From contig JACQEF010000271.1 of the NCBI GenBank assembly GCA_016200745.1, positions 1-5,341 on the forward strand: a stretch of 5,341 nt of DNA, read 5' to 3'. The position numbers and the translations under genes are program-made. A model generated the notes under the pieces. That model saw nothing but the letters and a program-made list of their open reading frames with translations. It searched no databases and was not told the DNA's origin. Below are positions 1 through 5,341 of the stretch, piece by piece. Source of the stretch: Chloroflexota bacterium. Its GTDB lineage: Bacteria; Chloroflexota; Limnocylindria; Limnocylindrales; CSP1-4. The first letter of the stretch is position 1; the number at the start of each line of letters is the position of its first letter.

Positions 1-752
1 AGCTCGCGCGGGAGCTCGGCATCAACATCACGGTCCACGTCGCGATGGACCGGTTCGGCTACACGAAGATGCAGCTTCGCGGGCTCAAGGACCTCGACCT
101 GCTCTACCCCAACACCACGTACATCCACTCGTCGCACCTGCTGGAAGACGAATGGAAGATGGTCCGGGACTCGGGCGGGAACGTCTCGCTGGCGCCGCAG
201 ATCGAGCTCCAGATGGGTCACGGCTGGGCGCCCGCGCAGACCGCCGAGCGTCTCGGGATCCCGGTCGGCCTCAGCTCGGACGTGGCGACGACCGCGTCGT
301 CCGACCAGTTCACCCAGATGAACGCGATCTTCGCCTCCGAGCGCGGCCGGCGGCACGCAGCCTCCTGGGACGAGGACCTCGACGGCAACGTCGCGACCCC
401 CGACCTGATCACGGCCCGCCAGGTGCTCCGCTGGGCGACCCTCGACGGCGCCAAGGTCGCGGGCATCGCCGACCGGGCCGGCTCGATCACGCCCGGCAAG
501 AAGGCCGACCTCGTGATCATCGACGGCCACGCCGTCAACGTCGCGCCGATCATCGATCCGGTCGCGGCGGTGGTCTGTGCGGCGGACGTCTCGAACGTGG
601 ACACCGTGATGGTCAACGGGGTCATCCTCAAGCGCGGCGGCAAGCTCGTCGCGGACCTGACCGCACCGCGCCAGAGGGTCATGGCCTCGCGCGACTACCT
701 GGTCAGTCAGGTCCCGACGCAGGAGGGCTGGCTGACCCAGGTTCCGAGCTAG
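1..752 (+). CDS. Amidohydrolase, COG0402-type (cytosine/SAH deaminase-like), 3' part only
   Basis: This is the C-terminal 249 residues of a metal-dependent amidohydrolase. The frame is open to the left edge (first full codon at base 3), so the N-terminal half with the HxH metal pair lies outside the window, and the ATG at 45 is internal. Family members are commonly about 450 residues and hydrolyse C-N bonds, often deaminating heterocycles in the cytoplasm. Visible landmarks, numbered from base 3, are TVHVAMD (His12, the expected third metal ligand), YIHSSHL (the second active-site His region), PQIELQMGHG, and GLSSDVATT with the expected metal-binding Asp. The tail ATLDGAKVAGI, then GSITPGKKADLVI, then VDTVMVNG is the classic C-terminal beta-sandwich signature of the superfamily. 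The usual H-x-x-E glutamate is absent, with Met at that position, so standard deaminase chemistry cannot be assumed. It ends with TAG and converges on etfA. The substrate is unknown. The superfamily call is firm; any specific enzyme name would be a guess. Confidence 0.9.
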   Translation, partial: LARELGINITVHVAMDRFGYTKMQLRGLKDLDLLYPNTTYIHSSHLLEDEWKMVRDSGGNVSLAPQIELQMGHGWAPAQTAERLGIPVGLSSDVATTASSDQFTQMNAIFASERGRRHAASWDEDLDGNVATPDLITARQVLRWATLDGAKVAGIADRAGSITPGKKADLVIIDGHAVNVAPIIDPVAAVVCAADVSNVDTVMVNGVILKRGGKLVADLTAPRQRVMASRDYLVSQVPTQEGWLTQVPS

Positions 753-773
753 CCCTCAGTCCGTTGCAGGATC

Positions 774-799
774 GAAGGCCCGGCCCCGGCCGGGCCTTC
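774..799. terminator. GC-rich hairpin between convergent genes, probable bidirectional terminator
   Basis: A perfect inverted repeat has 12-bp arms (GAAGGCCCGGCC and its complement) separated by only CC, lying 21 bp after the amidohydrolase stop. The inner pairs must open to form a loop. Neither strand has a U-tract after the stem, so it is not a textbook intrinsic terminator, but strong stems without U-tracts are common at gene ends in high-GC bacteria. Its position between two convergent genes suggests it serves the plus-strand gene directly and the minus-strand operon as a backstop. Confidence 0.65.
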
Positions 800-836
800 A
801 GCGTTCCCGGGCGGAGCGCCGGGTCCGAATCGCCGA

Positions 837-896
837 CGTGTCCGGGTGCCAAGGCCCGCGGTTGTCGGAAGGACCTGCGAGCCGCAGGCGGACACG
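837..896. other. Nested stem-loop region downstream of etfA
   Basis: An outer 8-bp inverted repeat (CGTGTCCG at 837-844, CGGACACG at 889-896) encloses a compact hairpin at 874-888 with a 6-bp stem (CCTGCG/CGCAGG) and a 3-nt loop. It begins 8 bp beyond the end of etfA on the minus strand, so in the operon transcript it lies just after the stop codon and could help terminate transcription or stabilise the 3' end. An alternative pairing (CCGAC at 833-837 with GTCGG at 864-868) competes with the outer stem. Chance pairing is easy at this GC content, so this is tentative. Confidence 0.35.
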
Positions 897-904
897 GCCC
901 GCGC

Positions 905-1918
905 TCAGCCGCCCCCGCGCCTCCGGATCTCGGCCGAGATGGCGGGCACGACCTGGTGCAGGTCGCCGATGACCGCGTAGTCGGCGGCGGCCATGATCGG
1001 CGAATCGGGGTCGGTGTTGATGGCCAGGATCCGCTTGGCCGCCTTGCAGCCGACGATGTGCTGGATCGCCCCGCTGATCCCGCACGCGATGTAGAGATCG
1101 GGCGCGATCCGGAGGCCGGTCTGGCCGATCTGGTCGCTGTGCGGCCGCCAGCCGGCGCTCGTCACGACGCGCGACCCGCCGACCGCGCCGCCGAGCAGCC
1201 CGGCAAGCTCTTCGAGCTCGCCGAAGCCTTCGGCGCTGCCGACTCCCCGGCCGCCGCCCACGACGACCTTCGCGTCGGTGAGCGAGATGCTGCCCGCGAC
1301 CGGCGCCTCCCGTCCGGTGACCCGGGCGACGAGGTCGCGCGCTTCGACCCGTGGCGCGATCCGGTTCACCGCCGTGGCCGGCGCAGCCGGCGTGGCCGGT
1401 GCAGCCGGCGTGGCCGGTGCGGTGTCCTCGTCGACCGCGACCACGTGCGGCGCCACGGTCAGCAGCGCGACGTCGGCCCTGAGCTCGGCGTCCTCGAGGA
1501 GGCTGCCGGCCCAGCGCTGGCGGGTCAGCCGCCACGGCGTGCCGGCGATAGCCGCCACCACGTTGGTGACGAGCGGCCGACCGGTCCGGGCCGCGACATG
1601 CGCCAGTACCTCCTGACCGCGGTCGCTCCCACCCGCCACGACCGCGGCCGGCGAGCGGGCATCGATCAGCTCCGCGATCGCCGCGCCCCAGGCCGCCGGA
1701 GCGTAGGCCTCAAGGCGGCCGTCCTCCACGACGTGCGCGGTGGCCACGCCCTGCGCGCCGAGGGCGGACACGGCCTCAGCGGCATCGCTGCCGAAGAGGA
1801 CGGCTTCGACGGACCCACCGGCCGACGCCGCCAGCGAATCCGCGAGGACGAGCGCCTCACGCGACAGCCGGTCGGCCACGCCCGCGGCGTGCTCGACGAA
1901 GACCAGCACGCCGCTCAC
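905..1918 (-). CDS. etfA: Electron transfer flavoprotein alpha subunit (EtfA/FixB family)
   Basis: This is the FAD-carrying alpha subunit of a heterodimeric cytoplasmic electron carrier that takes electrons from a dehydrogenase and passes them on, usually to ETF:quinone oxidoreductase. The 337 residues match the family's usual length. Residues 1-160 are the N-terminal alpha/beta domain (GVLVFVEH at the start, then GRPLVTNVV). Residues 163-185 are an Ala/Pro/Thr linker, and about 212-337 are the FAD domain. FAD-site residues are all present: GGGRG (Arg224), GGSR (Ser249, Arg250), GQTG (Thr267), GISGAIQH (Ser282, His287), INTDP (Asp303) and GDL (Asp319). The spacing of Arg250, Thr267, Ser282 and His287 matches human ETFA Arg249, Thr266, Ser281 and His286. 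The start is GTG at 1918-1916, sharing GTGA with the etfB stop. The frame stays open far upstream, but only this start gives the canonical N-terminus and avoids running through etfB. It is the last gene of the operon. The linker is encoded by a tandem repeat. Confidence 0.97.
   Translation of the reverse strand: MSGVLVFVEHAAGVADRLSREALVLADSLAASAGGSVEAVLFGSDAAEAVSALGAQGVATAHVVEDGRLEAYAPAAWGAAIAELIDARSPAAVVAGGSDRGQEVLAHVAARTGRPLVTNVVAAIAGTPWRLTRQRWAGSLLEDAELRADVALLTVAPHVVAVDEDTAPATPAAPATPAAPATAVNRIAPRVEARDLVARVTGREAPVAGSISLTDAKVVVGGGRGVGSAEGFGELEELAGLLGGAVGGSRVVTSAGWRPHSDQIGQTGLRIAPDLYIACGISGAIQHIVGCKAAKRILAINTDPDSPIMAAADYAVIGDLHQVVPAISAEIRRRGGG
1373..1420 (-). repeat. 18-bp in-frame tandem repeat in the etfA linker (about 2.7 copies)
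   Basis: The plus-strand unit CGTGGCCGGTGCAGCCGG occurs at 1391-1408. It is preceded at 1373-1390 by a copy with one base change and followed by 12 matching bases at 1409-1420. Read on the minus strand it encodes a repeated Pro-Ala-Thr-Pro-Ala-Ala pattern within EtfA residues of about 167-182, between the N-terminal domain and the FAD domain. Because the period is a multiple of three, copy-number change would preserve the frame. Confidence 0.85.
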
Positions 1919-2688
1919 GAGGCGATGACCCCGATCCTGACCAGCAGGTCCACGACGCTCGACGCCGCCTCGGGTCCGCGTCCGAGGATCTCGACCCTGG
2001 CCCCGTCCTCCTCGGGCAGCCGGAGGCCCACCTTGACCGATCCGTTCTGCGACCACGCGGGCTGGACACGCTCGACCTCCTTGCGCTTCGCCCGGAGCCG
2101 CCCGGGGACGGACGGATAGCGCGGCAGGTTGAGCCCCTCCTTGACGGAGACGACCGCCGGCAACGGCACGTCGTAGGTCTCCCAGCCGCCACCGGCCGCC
2201 TCGCGCCGCGCGAACGCGGCCCCGTCGCGCAGCGCCAGCGACTTGATGCCGGTGACGACCGGCCGGTCGAGCGCCACCGCCACCCGGATCCCGACCTGGA
2301 AGTCGCCCGTATCGGCCGCTTCGTTCCCGAACAGGATCAGGTCGAACGGGCCGCGGGCCGCCTCCTGCGCCCGGACGGTCTCGACGATCGCCGCCGAGGT
2401 CGCGATCGGGTCGAACTCTCGTCCGTCGGTCTCGAGCAGGATCGCCCGATCGATCCCGACCGCCATCGCATCGCGGAGCTGCTCCTCGGCGGCGATCGGC
2501 CCGAGCGTCAGGACCGCCGACGACCCGCCCTGACCCTCGACGATCCGGACCGCCTCCTCCACCGCACACTCCTCGTGCGGGCTGACGGTGAAGCCGAGAT
2601 AGCGGGTGTCGATCTCCTGGCCGTCCGGGGTCAGGACGATCCGGCCGCCGGTCGACGGCACGCGCTTGACGCAGACGAGGATCTCCAT
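1915..2688 (-). CDS. etfB: Electron transfer flavoprotein beta subunit (EtfB/FixA family)
   Basis: This is the beta subunit that pairs with EtfA, holds the bound nucleotide (AMP in classical ETFs) and carries the loop that docks on partner dehydrogenases. It has 257 residues, the usual length. It starts MEILVCVKRVP, the canonical ETF-beta N-terminus, followed by SPHEECAVEEAVRI (36-49) and LGPIAAEEQLRDAMAVGIDRA (62-82). The nucleotide-site segment is FDLILFGNEAADTGDFQVG (115-133), and LPAVVSV (176-182) precedes the recognition loop LPRYPSVPGRLRAKRK (188-203). In that loop Val194 stands where classical ETFs have the anchoring Leu (human Leu195). The ATG at 2688 follows the dehydrogenase stop by 14 bp. 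A weak Shine-Dalgarno (GAGAG, 2704-2700) overlaps that stop codon, so its ribosomes are probably supplied by the upstream gene. The DTGDFQVG loop resembles ETF-betas I associate with high-GC bacteria. Whether the subunit binds AMP or a second FAD cannot be settled by eye. Confidence 0.97.
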   Translation of the reverse strand: MEILVCVKRVPSTGGRIVLTPDGQEIDTRYLGFTVSPHEECAVEEAVRIVEGQGGSSAVLTLGPIAAEEQLRDAMAVGIDRAILLETDGREFDPIATSAAIVETVRAQEAARGPFDLILFGNEAADTGDFQVGIRVAVALDRPVVTGIKSLALRDGAAFARREAAGGGWETYDVPLPAVVSVKEGLNLPRYPSVPGRLRAKRKEVERVQPAWSQNGSVKVGLRLPEEDGARVEILGRGPEAASSVVDLLVRIGVIAS

Positions 2689-2702
2689 GGCGTTCGCCGC
2701 TC

Positions 2703-5222
2703 TCAGCTGCGGATGCGCGCGTTGTCGGGATCGAACAGCGGCGTCGCGCCGGCGACCGCGACCGTCACCGGGTAGTGCTCGCCAAAGTACTCGACGGCGA
2801 GCCTGGTCCCCTCGACCGCCTGCTCCGGTGGCAGGTACGCCATCAGCAGGTGCTTGCCGACCGACGGGCCGGACCCCGCGCTGGTCACGTACGAACGGCG
2901 CCCCTTCGCGTCCACAAGCGACCGGCCATCGGGTGTCAGGATCGGCTCGCGCCCGAGCATGTAGCGCTTGACACCGCTCGACGACGTCGGATCATCGACC
3001 GTCAGCGTGCACAGGATCGCGGCCGGCGGGCGCGACCGCCGGTCGAGGTAGGCGGCCTTGCCGACGAAGTCGGCGTCCTTGAGGGTCGGCCGGGCCATGC
3101 CCGCCTCGACCAGGTCGAAGTCGAGCTCGAGCTCGGCACCGTGGGCGCGATAGCCCTTCTCGAGCCGGGCGGTCACCGCGTAGGTGCCGATCCCCGCCGC
3201 GATCATCCCGTGCGGCCGGCCCGCGTCCCAGAGCGCGTCCCACACCCGCAGGCCCTGCTCGATGGGGACGTAGAGCTCCCAGCCGAGCTCGCCGACGTAG
3301 CTGATCCGCGAGGCGAGGGTCCGCACGCCGTTGATGTCGACGGCCTTCGAGGTGAGGAATGGGAAGCCGGCGTGGCTGACGTCCGAGGCCGTCACCCCGG
3401 TCAGGACGTCGCGCGCCCGCGGCCCCCACAGCCCGATGGTCGTCCACTGGTTGGTGGCGTCGTGGAGCTGCGCCGAACCGTCGGCCGGCAACGCGTCGCT
3501 GAAGAGCTTCTTGTCGCGCATGCCCATCCCGCCGCCGGTCACCACTCGGAACCGGTCGTGGGCGAGCCGCATGATCGTCAGGTCGGCCAGGATCCCGCCG
3601 GCCGCGTTGAGCAGCGGCGTGTAGATCGTCCGCCCCGGTGCCACGTCGATCCGGTTGACGCACAGGCCCTCGAGGTACTCGCAGGCGCCCGGCCCGGTCA
3701 CCTCGAAGATCGCAAAGGCCGACAGGTCGACCATCGCGGCGCGATCGCGCATCGCGAGGTGCTCGGCGTTGATGATGGGCGACCACCAGCGCGCGTCCCA
3801 CTCCGCCGTGCGCGGCATGACCCGGTCGCCGTACTCGGCGAGCAGCGCCTCGTTGGCGCCGTACCAGTAGGGCCGCTCCCAGCCGGCCGCCTCGAAGAAG
3901 ACCGCCCCGAGCTCGCGCTGCCGCGCGTTGAACGGCGACAGCCGGACATTCCGGTTGGAGGCCCACTGCTCCATCGGGTGGACGATGCCGTAGGTCTTGT
4001 TGTAGCCCTCGGTCGTCCTCGCCCGGATGTGCTGCTCCGTCCTGTGATGATCGTAGAAGCGGGCGACGTCCGAGCCGTGCGGGTCGATCTCCGGGGTGCC
4101 GTGGGTCATCCACTCGGCGACGCACCTGGCGATCCCGGGCGCCTCCTTGATCCAGATGGCGGCGACCGACCAGAGGCCCTTGACCTCGGGCGTCTCGCCG
4201 ATGATCGGATTGCCGTCGGGCGTGAGCGACAGGAGGCCGTTGATCGCCAGCTTCACGCCGGCCTTCTCGTCGGACACGATCGACGGGAAGAGCTCCAGGG
4301 CGTCCTCGAGCTGCGGGTCGAAGTCGTCCTGGGTGAACGGCAGCATCGTCGGCGACAACGCGGACGCCTCGATCGACGGGATGTCGTCGGGGTCCATCAG
4401 GATCGCTCGGTGGGCGTACGAGCCGATCTCGAAGCCCGTCCCGTGCTGGCGCTCGTACATGTTGGTGTCCATGTCGCGCACGATCGGGTAGTCGACCTCG
4501 GTCCGGGCGTGCTCGAAGATCGGGACCGGGCCGATGTCGATCATCTGGTGGACCGCCGGCGTCAGCGGGATGGACGCGCCGGCCATCCTGGCGAGCCGCG
4601 GGCTCCAGATCCCGGCGGCGATCACGACCACGTCGGCCTCGATGTCGCCCTTGTTGGTCCTGACCCGCCGGACGCGCCCGTTCTCGGTGTCGATGCCGCT
4701 GACCTCGACGCCCGCGGCGATCGTGAGAGCGCCCATGTCGACGGCCTTCTGGCGCATCAGCGTGCCGGCCTGGAGCGAGTCGACGACCCCGACGCCGGGC
4801 GTGTAGAAGCCGCCGAGGATGACCGTCTCGTCGATGAACGGGACCATGGCCTTGACCTCGGCCGGAGTCAGCAGGCGCGTCCCCTCGATCCCCCAGGAGG
4901 TCGACGACGCCATCCGGCGCTTGAGCTCCTCCATCCGCTCGGGCGTCCGGGCGACCTCGATGCCGCCGCACTCGTGGTACACGCCGAGCTCGCGATACTG
5001 CCGCGCGCTGTCGACGGTGAACGCCGTCATCTCCTTGGAGTGGTCCGTCAGGTAGATGAAGTTGGAGGCGTGCCCGGTCGAGCCGCCGGGGTTCGGCAGC
5101 GTCCCCTTGTCGAGCAGGACGATCTCCCGCCAGCCGGCCAGCGCGAGGTGGTAGGCGACGCTGTTGCCCACGATGCCCGCCCCGATGACCACGACGTTCG
5201 CCCGATCCGGAAGCGCGCTCAT
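2703..5222 (-). CDS. FAD-dependent N-methyl amine dehydrogenase fused to a GcvT folate domain (dimethylglycine/sarcosine dehydrogenase family)
   Basis: This 839-residue two-part cytoplasmic enzyme is predicted to oxidise an N-methyl group and hand the one-carbon unit to tetrahydrofolate, giving 5,10-methylene-THF. Length and architecture match dimethylglycine dehydrogenase, sarcosine dehydrogenase and Arthrobacter dimethylglycine oxidase. Residues 8-375 are a DAO-type FAD domain: VVVIGAGIVG (Rossmann glycines 14, 16, 19), LLDKG with Asp38, GGSTGHAS with His51 at the covalent-flavin position, PLTPAVHQ with His225, and the closing TPDGNPIIG at 334-342. Residues 376-430 resemble the FAO_M linker domain. 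About 485-725 are the GcvT aminomethyltransferase domain (YTPLLNAAGGILADLTI, with Asp547 at the conserved folate-site acid; SYVGELGWELYVP; RLEKGYRAHG). About 735-835 are the GcvT C-terminal barrel (GREPILTPDG, YVTSAGSGPSVGK). It leads directly into etfBA, which points to ETF rather than oxygen as acceptor. There is no signal peptide or membrane segment. The exact substrate (dimethylglycine, sarcosine or another N-methyl compound) cannot be read from the sequence. Confidence 0.93.
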   Translation of the reverse strand: MSALPDRANVVVIGAGIVGNSVAYHLALAGWREIVLLDKGTLPNPGGSTGHASNFIYLTDHSKEMTAFTVDSARQYRELGVYHECGGIEVARTPERMEELKRRMASSTSWGIEGTRLLTPAEVKAMVPFIDETVILGGFYTPGVGVVDSLQAGTLMRQKAVDMGALTIAAGVEVSGIDTENGRVRRVRTNKGDIEADVVVIAAGIWSPRLARMAGASIPLTPAVHQMIDIGPVPIFEHARTEVDYPIVRDMDTNMYERQHGTGFEIGSYAHRAILMDPDDIPSIEASALSPTMLPFTQDDFDPQLEDALELFPSIVSDEKAGVKLAINGLLSLTPDGNPIIGETPEVKGLWSVAAIWIKEAPGIARCVAEWMTHGTPEIDPHGSDVARFYDHHRTEQHIRARTTEGYNKTYGIVHPMEQWASNRNVRLSPFNARQRELGAVFFEAAGWERPYWYGANEALLAEYGDRVMPRTAEWDARWWSPIINAEHLAMRDRAAMVDLSAFAIFEVTGPGACEYLEGLCVNRIDVAPGRTIYTPLLNAAGGILADLTIMRLAHDRFRVVTGGGMGMRDKKLFSDALPADGSAQLHDATNQWTTIGLWGPRARDVLTGVTASDVSHAGFPFLTSKAVDINGVRTLASRISYVGELGWELYVPIEQGLRVWDALWDAGRPHGMIAAGIGTYAVTARLEKGYRAHGAELELDFDLVEAGMARPTLKDADFVGKAAYLDRRSRPPAAILCTLTVDDPTSSSGVKRYMLGREPILTPDGRSLVDAKGRRSYVTSAGSGPSVGKHLLMAYLPPEQAVEGTRLAVEYFGEHYPVTVAVAGATPLFDPDNARIRS

Positions 5223-5233
5223 GCCGGTGCCGT

Positions 5234-5239
5234 CCTCCT
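5234..5239 (-). promoter_or_regulatory. Shine-Dalgarno of the dehydrogenase gene
   Basis: A perfect AGGAGG (minus strand, 5239-5234) lies 11 nt before the ATG at 5222. It is the only strong ribosome site in the operon and supports this start, which places the GxGxxG motif 14 residues in, as expected for the family. Confidence 0.8.
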
Positions 5240-5273
5240 GCCTGGTCGAGCCCGCTCGGGCGCGTGGGGCGAA

Positions 5274-5279
5274 ATCCTA
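5274..5279 (-). promoter_or_regulatory. Candidate -10 element for the dehydrogenase-etfBA operon
   Basis: TAGGAT on the minus strand (5279-5274), within the only AT-richer patch of the leader (ATAGGATTT), matches the TAnnnT pattern of housekeeping promoters in high-GC bacteria. Transcription would start near 5267, giving a leader of roughly 45 nt. No hexamer resembling TTGACA lies at the right spacing upstream, so the promoter may be activator-dependent or -35-independent, or this may be a chance match. Confidence 0.35.
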
Positions 5280-5292
5280 TCGCGCGGCCGCG

Positions 5293-5319
5293 CCGGCCGG
5301 GTGGATGGACCACGGCCGG
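5293..5319. promoter_or_regulatory. Imperfect dyad upstream of the operon, possible operator
   Basis: CCGGCCGGGTGG (5293-5304) and CCACGGCCGG (5310-5319) form a dyad around ATGGA. The arms pair except for two extra bases in the left arm. It overlaps the region where the -35 element of the operon should be, a usual place for a regulator to bind. The GC-rich outer bases pair easily by chance. The GTGG...CCAC core is the more specific part. Confidence 0.3.
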
Positions 5320-5341
5320 GAACGGCGGCTTGACGCTCGCG

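Noticed and set aside
152..2119. A 655-codon plus-strand open frame spanning the amidohydrolase, the intergenic gap and etfA
   Set aside because: It crosses two real genes in the wrong frame or strand, runs through the terminator hairpin and reads as Arg/Gly/Asp low-complexity sequence. It is a composition artefact.
1919..2569. N-terminal extension of etfA, since the frame is open back to 2569
   Set aside because: The extension is antigenic-looking Gly/Arg-rich sequence overlapping etfB in another frame. The GTG at 1918 gives the canonical EtfA N-terminus and the normal length.
5283..5292. Palindrome CGCGGCCGCG in the operon leader
   Set aside because: Short all-GC palindromes are expected by chance at this composition, and there is no second feature to support a binding site.
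2992..5313. A 773-codon minus-strand open frame overlapping the dehydrogenase
   Set aside because: It is an out-of-frame shadow, Arg/Gly/Asp/His-rich without domain motifs, while the adjacent frame encodes the complete dehydrogenase.
2775..5333. An 852-codon plus-strand open frame, longer than any real gene here
   Set aside because: It lies antisense to the dehydrogenase, whose domains are unmistakable. Its translation is Arg/Asp/Val/Gly-rich with no recognisable motif. Long antisense frames arise in high-GC genes because stop codons are rare opposite GC-biased third positions.
5330..5335. TTGACG, a -35-like hexamer on the plus strand pointing out of the window
   Set aside because: The matching -10 would fall beyond base 5341, so a divergent promoter cannot be supported.

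Overview
The window is GC-rich, apparently about two thirds or more G+C, with dense coding, near-exclusive use of G/C-ending codons and one GTG start. This fits a high-GC bacterium such as a Chloroflexota (Limnocylindria-like) or Actinomycetota member. That placement is an inference from composition and protein style, because no rRNA or other marker gene is present.

Layout from left to right: (1) bases 1-752, plus strand, hold the C-terminal half of a metal-dependent amidohydrolase of the cytosine/SAH-deaminase-like class (COG0402-type), cut by the left edge. (2) Bases 753-904 are a short non-coding gap between convergent genes. It holds a strong GC-rich hairpin (774-799) and a second nested stem-loop region (837-896). 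(3) Bases 905-5222 are a three-gene minus-strand operon, read from right to left: an 839-residue FAD-dependent dehydrogenase fused to a GcvT-like folate-binding aminomethyltransferase (dimethylglycine/sarcosine dehydrogenase family), then the electron transfer flavoprotein beta subunit (etfB), then the alpha subunit (etfA). The gaps are 14 bp and a 4-bp GTGA overlap, so the genes are almost certainly co-transcribed and etfA is translationally coupled. (4) Bases 5223-5341 are the operon leader, with a clear Shine-Dalgarno sequence, a plausible -10 element and an imperfect dyad that could be an operator.

The inferred joint function is as follows. The dehydrogenase oxidises an N-methyl group of a small amine or amino acid (dimethylglycine, sarcosine or a similar compound). 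Its C-terminal folate domain captures the one-carbon unit on tetrahydrofolate. The electrons leave through the dedicated EtfAB pair, presumably to an ETF:quinone oxidoreductase encoded elsewhere. The convergent amidohydrolase could belong to the same nitrogen-compound catabolic locus, but nothing in the sequence proves this.

I see no mobile element, CRISPR array, tRNA or rRNA, and no convincing unknown system. The points most worth a second look are the atypical catalytic motif of the amidohydrolase, the divergent flavin-attachment motif of the dehydrogenase, the valine at the usual leucine anchor of the EtfB docking loop, and an 18-bp tandem repeat coding the EtfA interdomain linker. Very long open frames antisense to the operon are composition artefacts.
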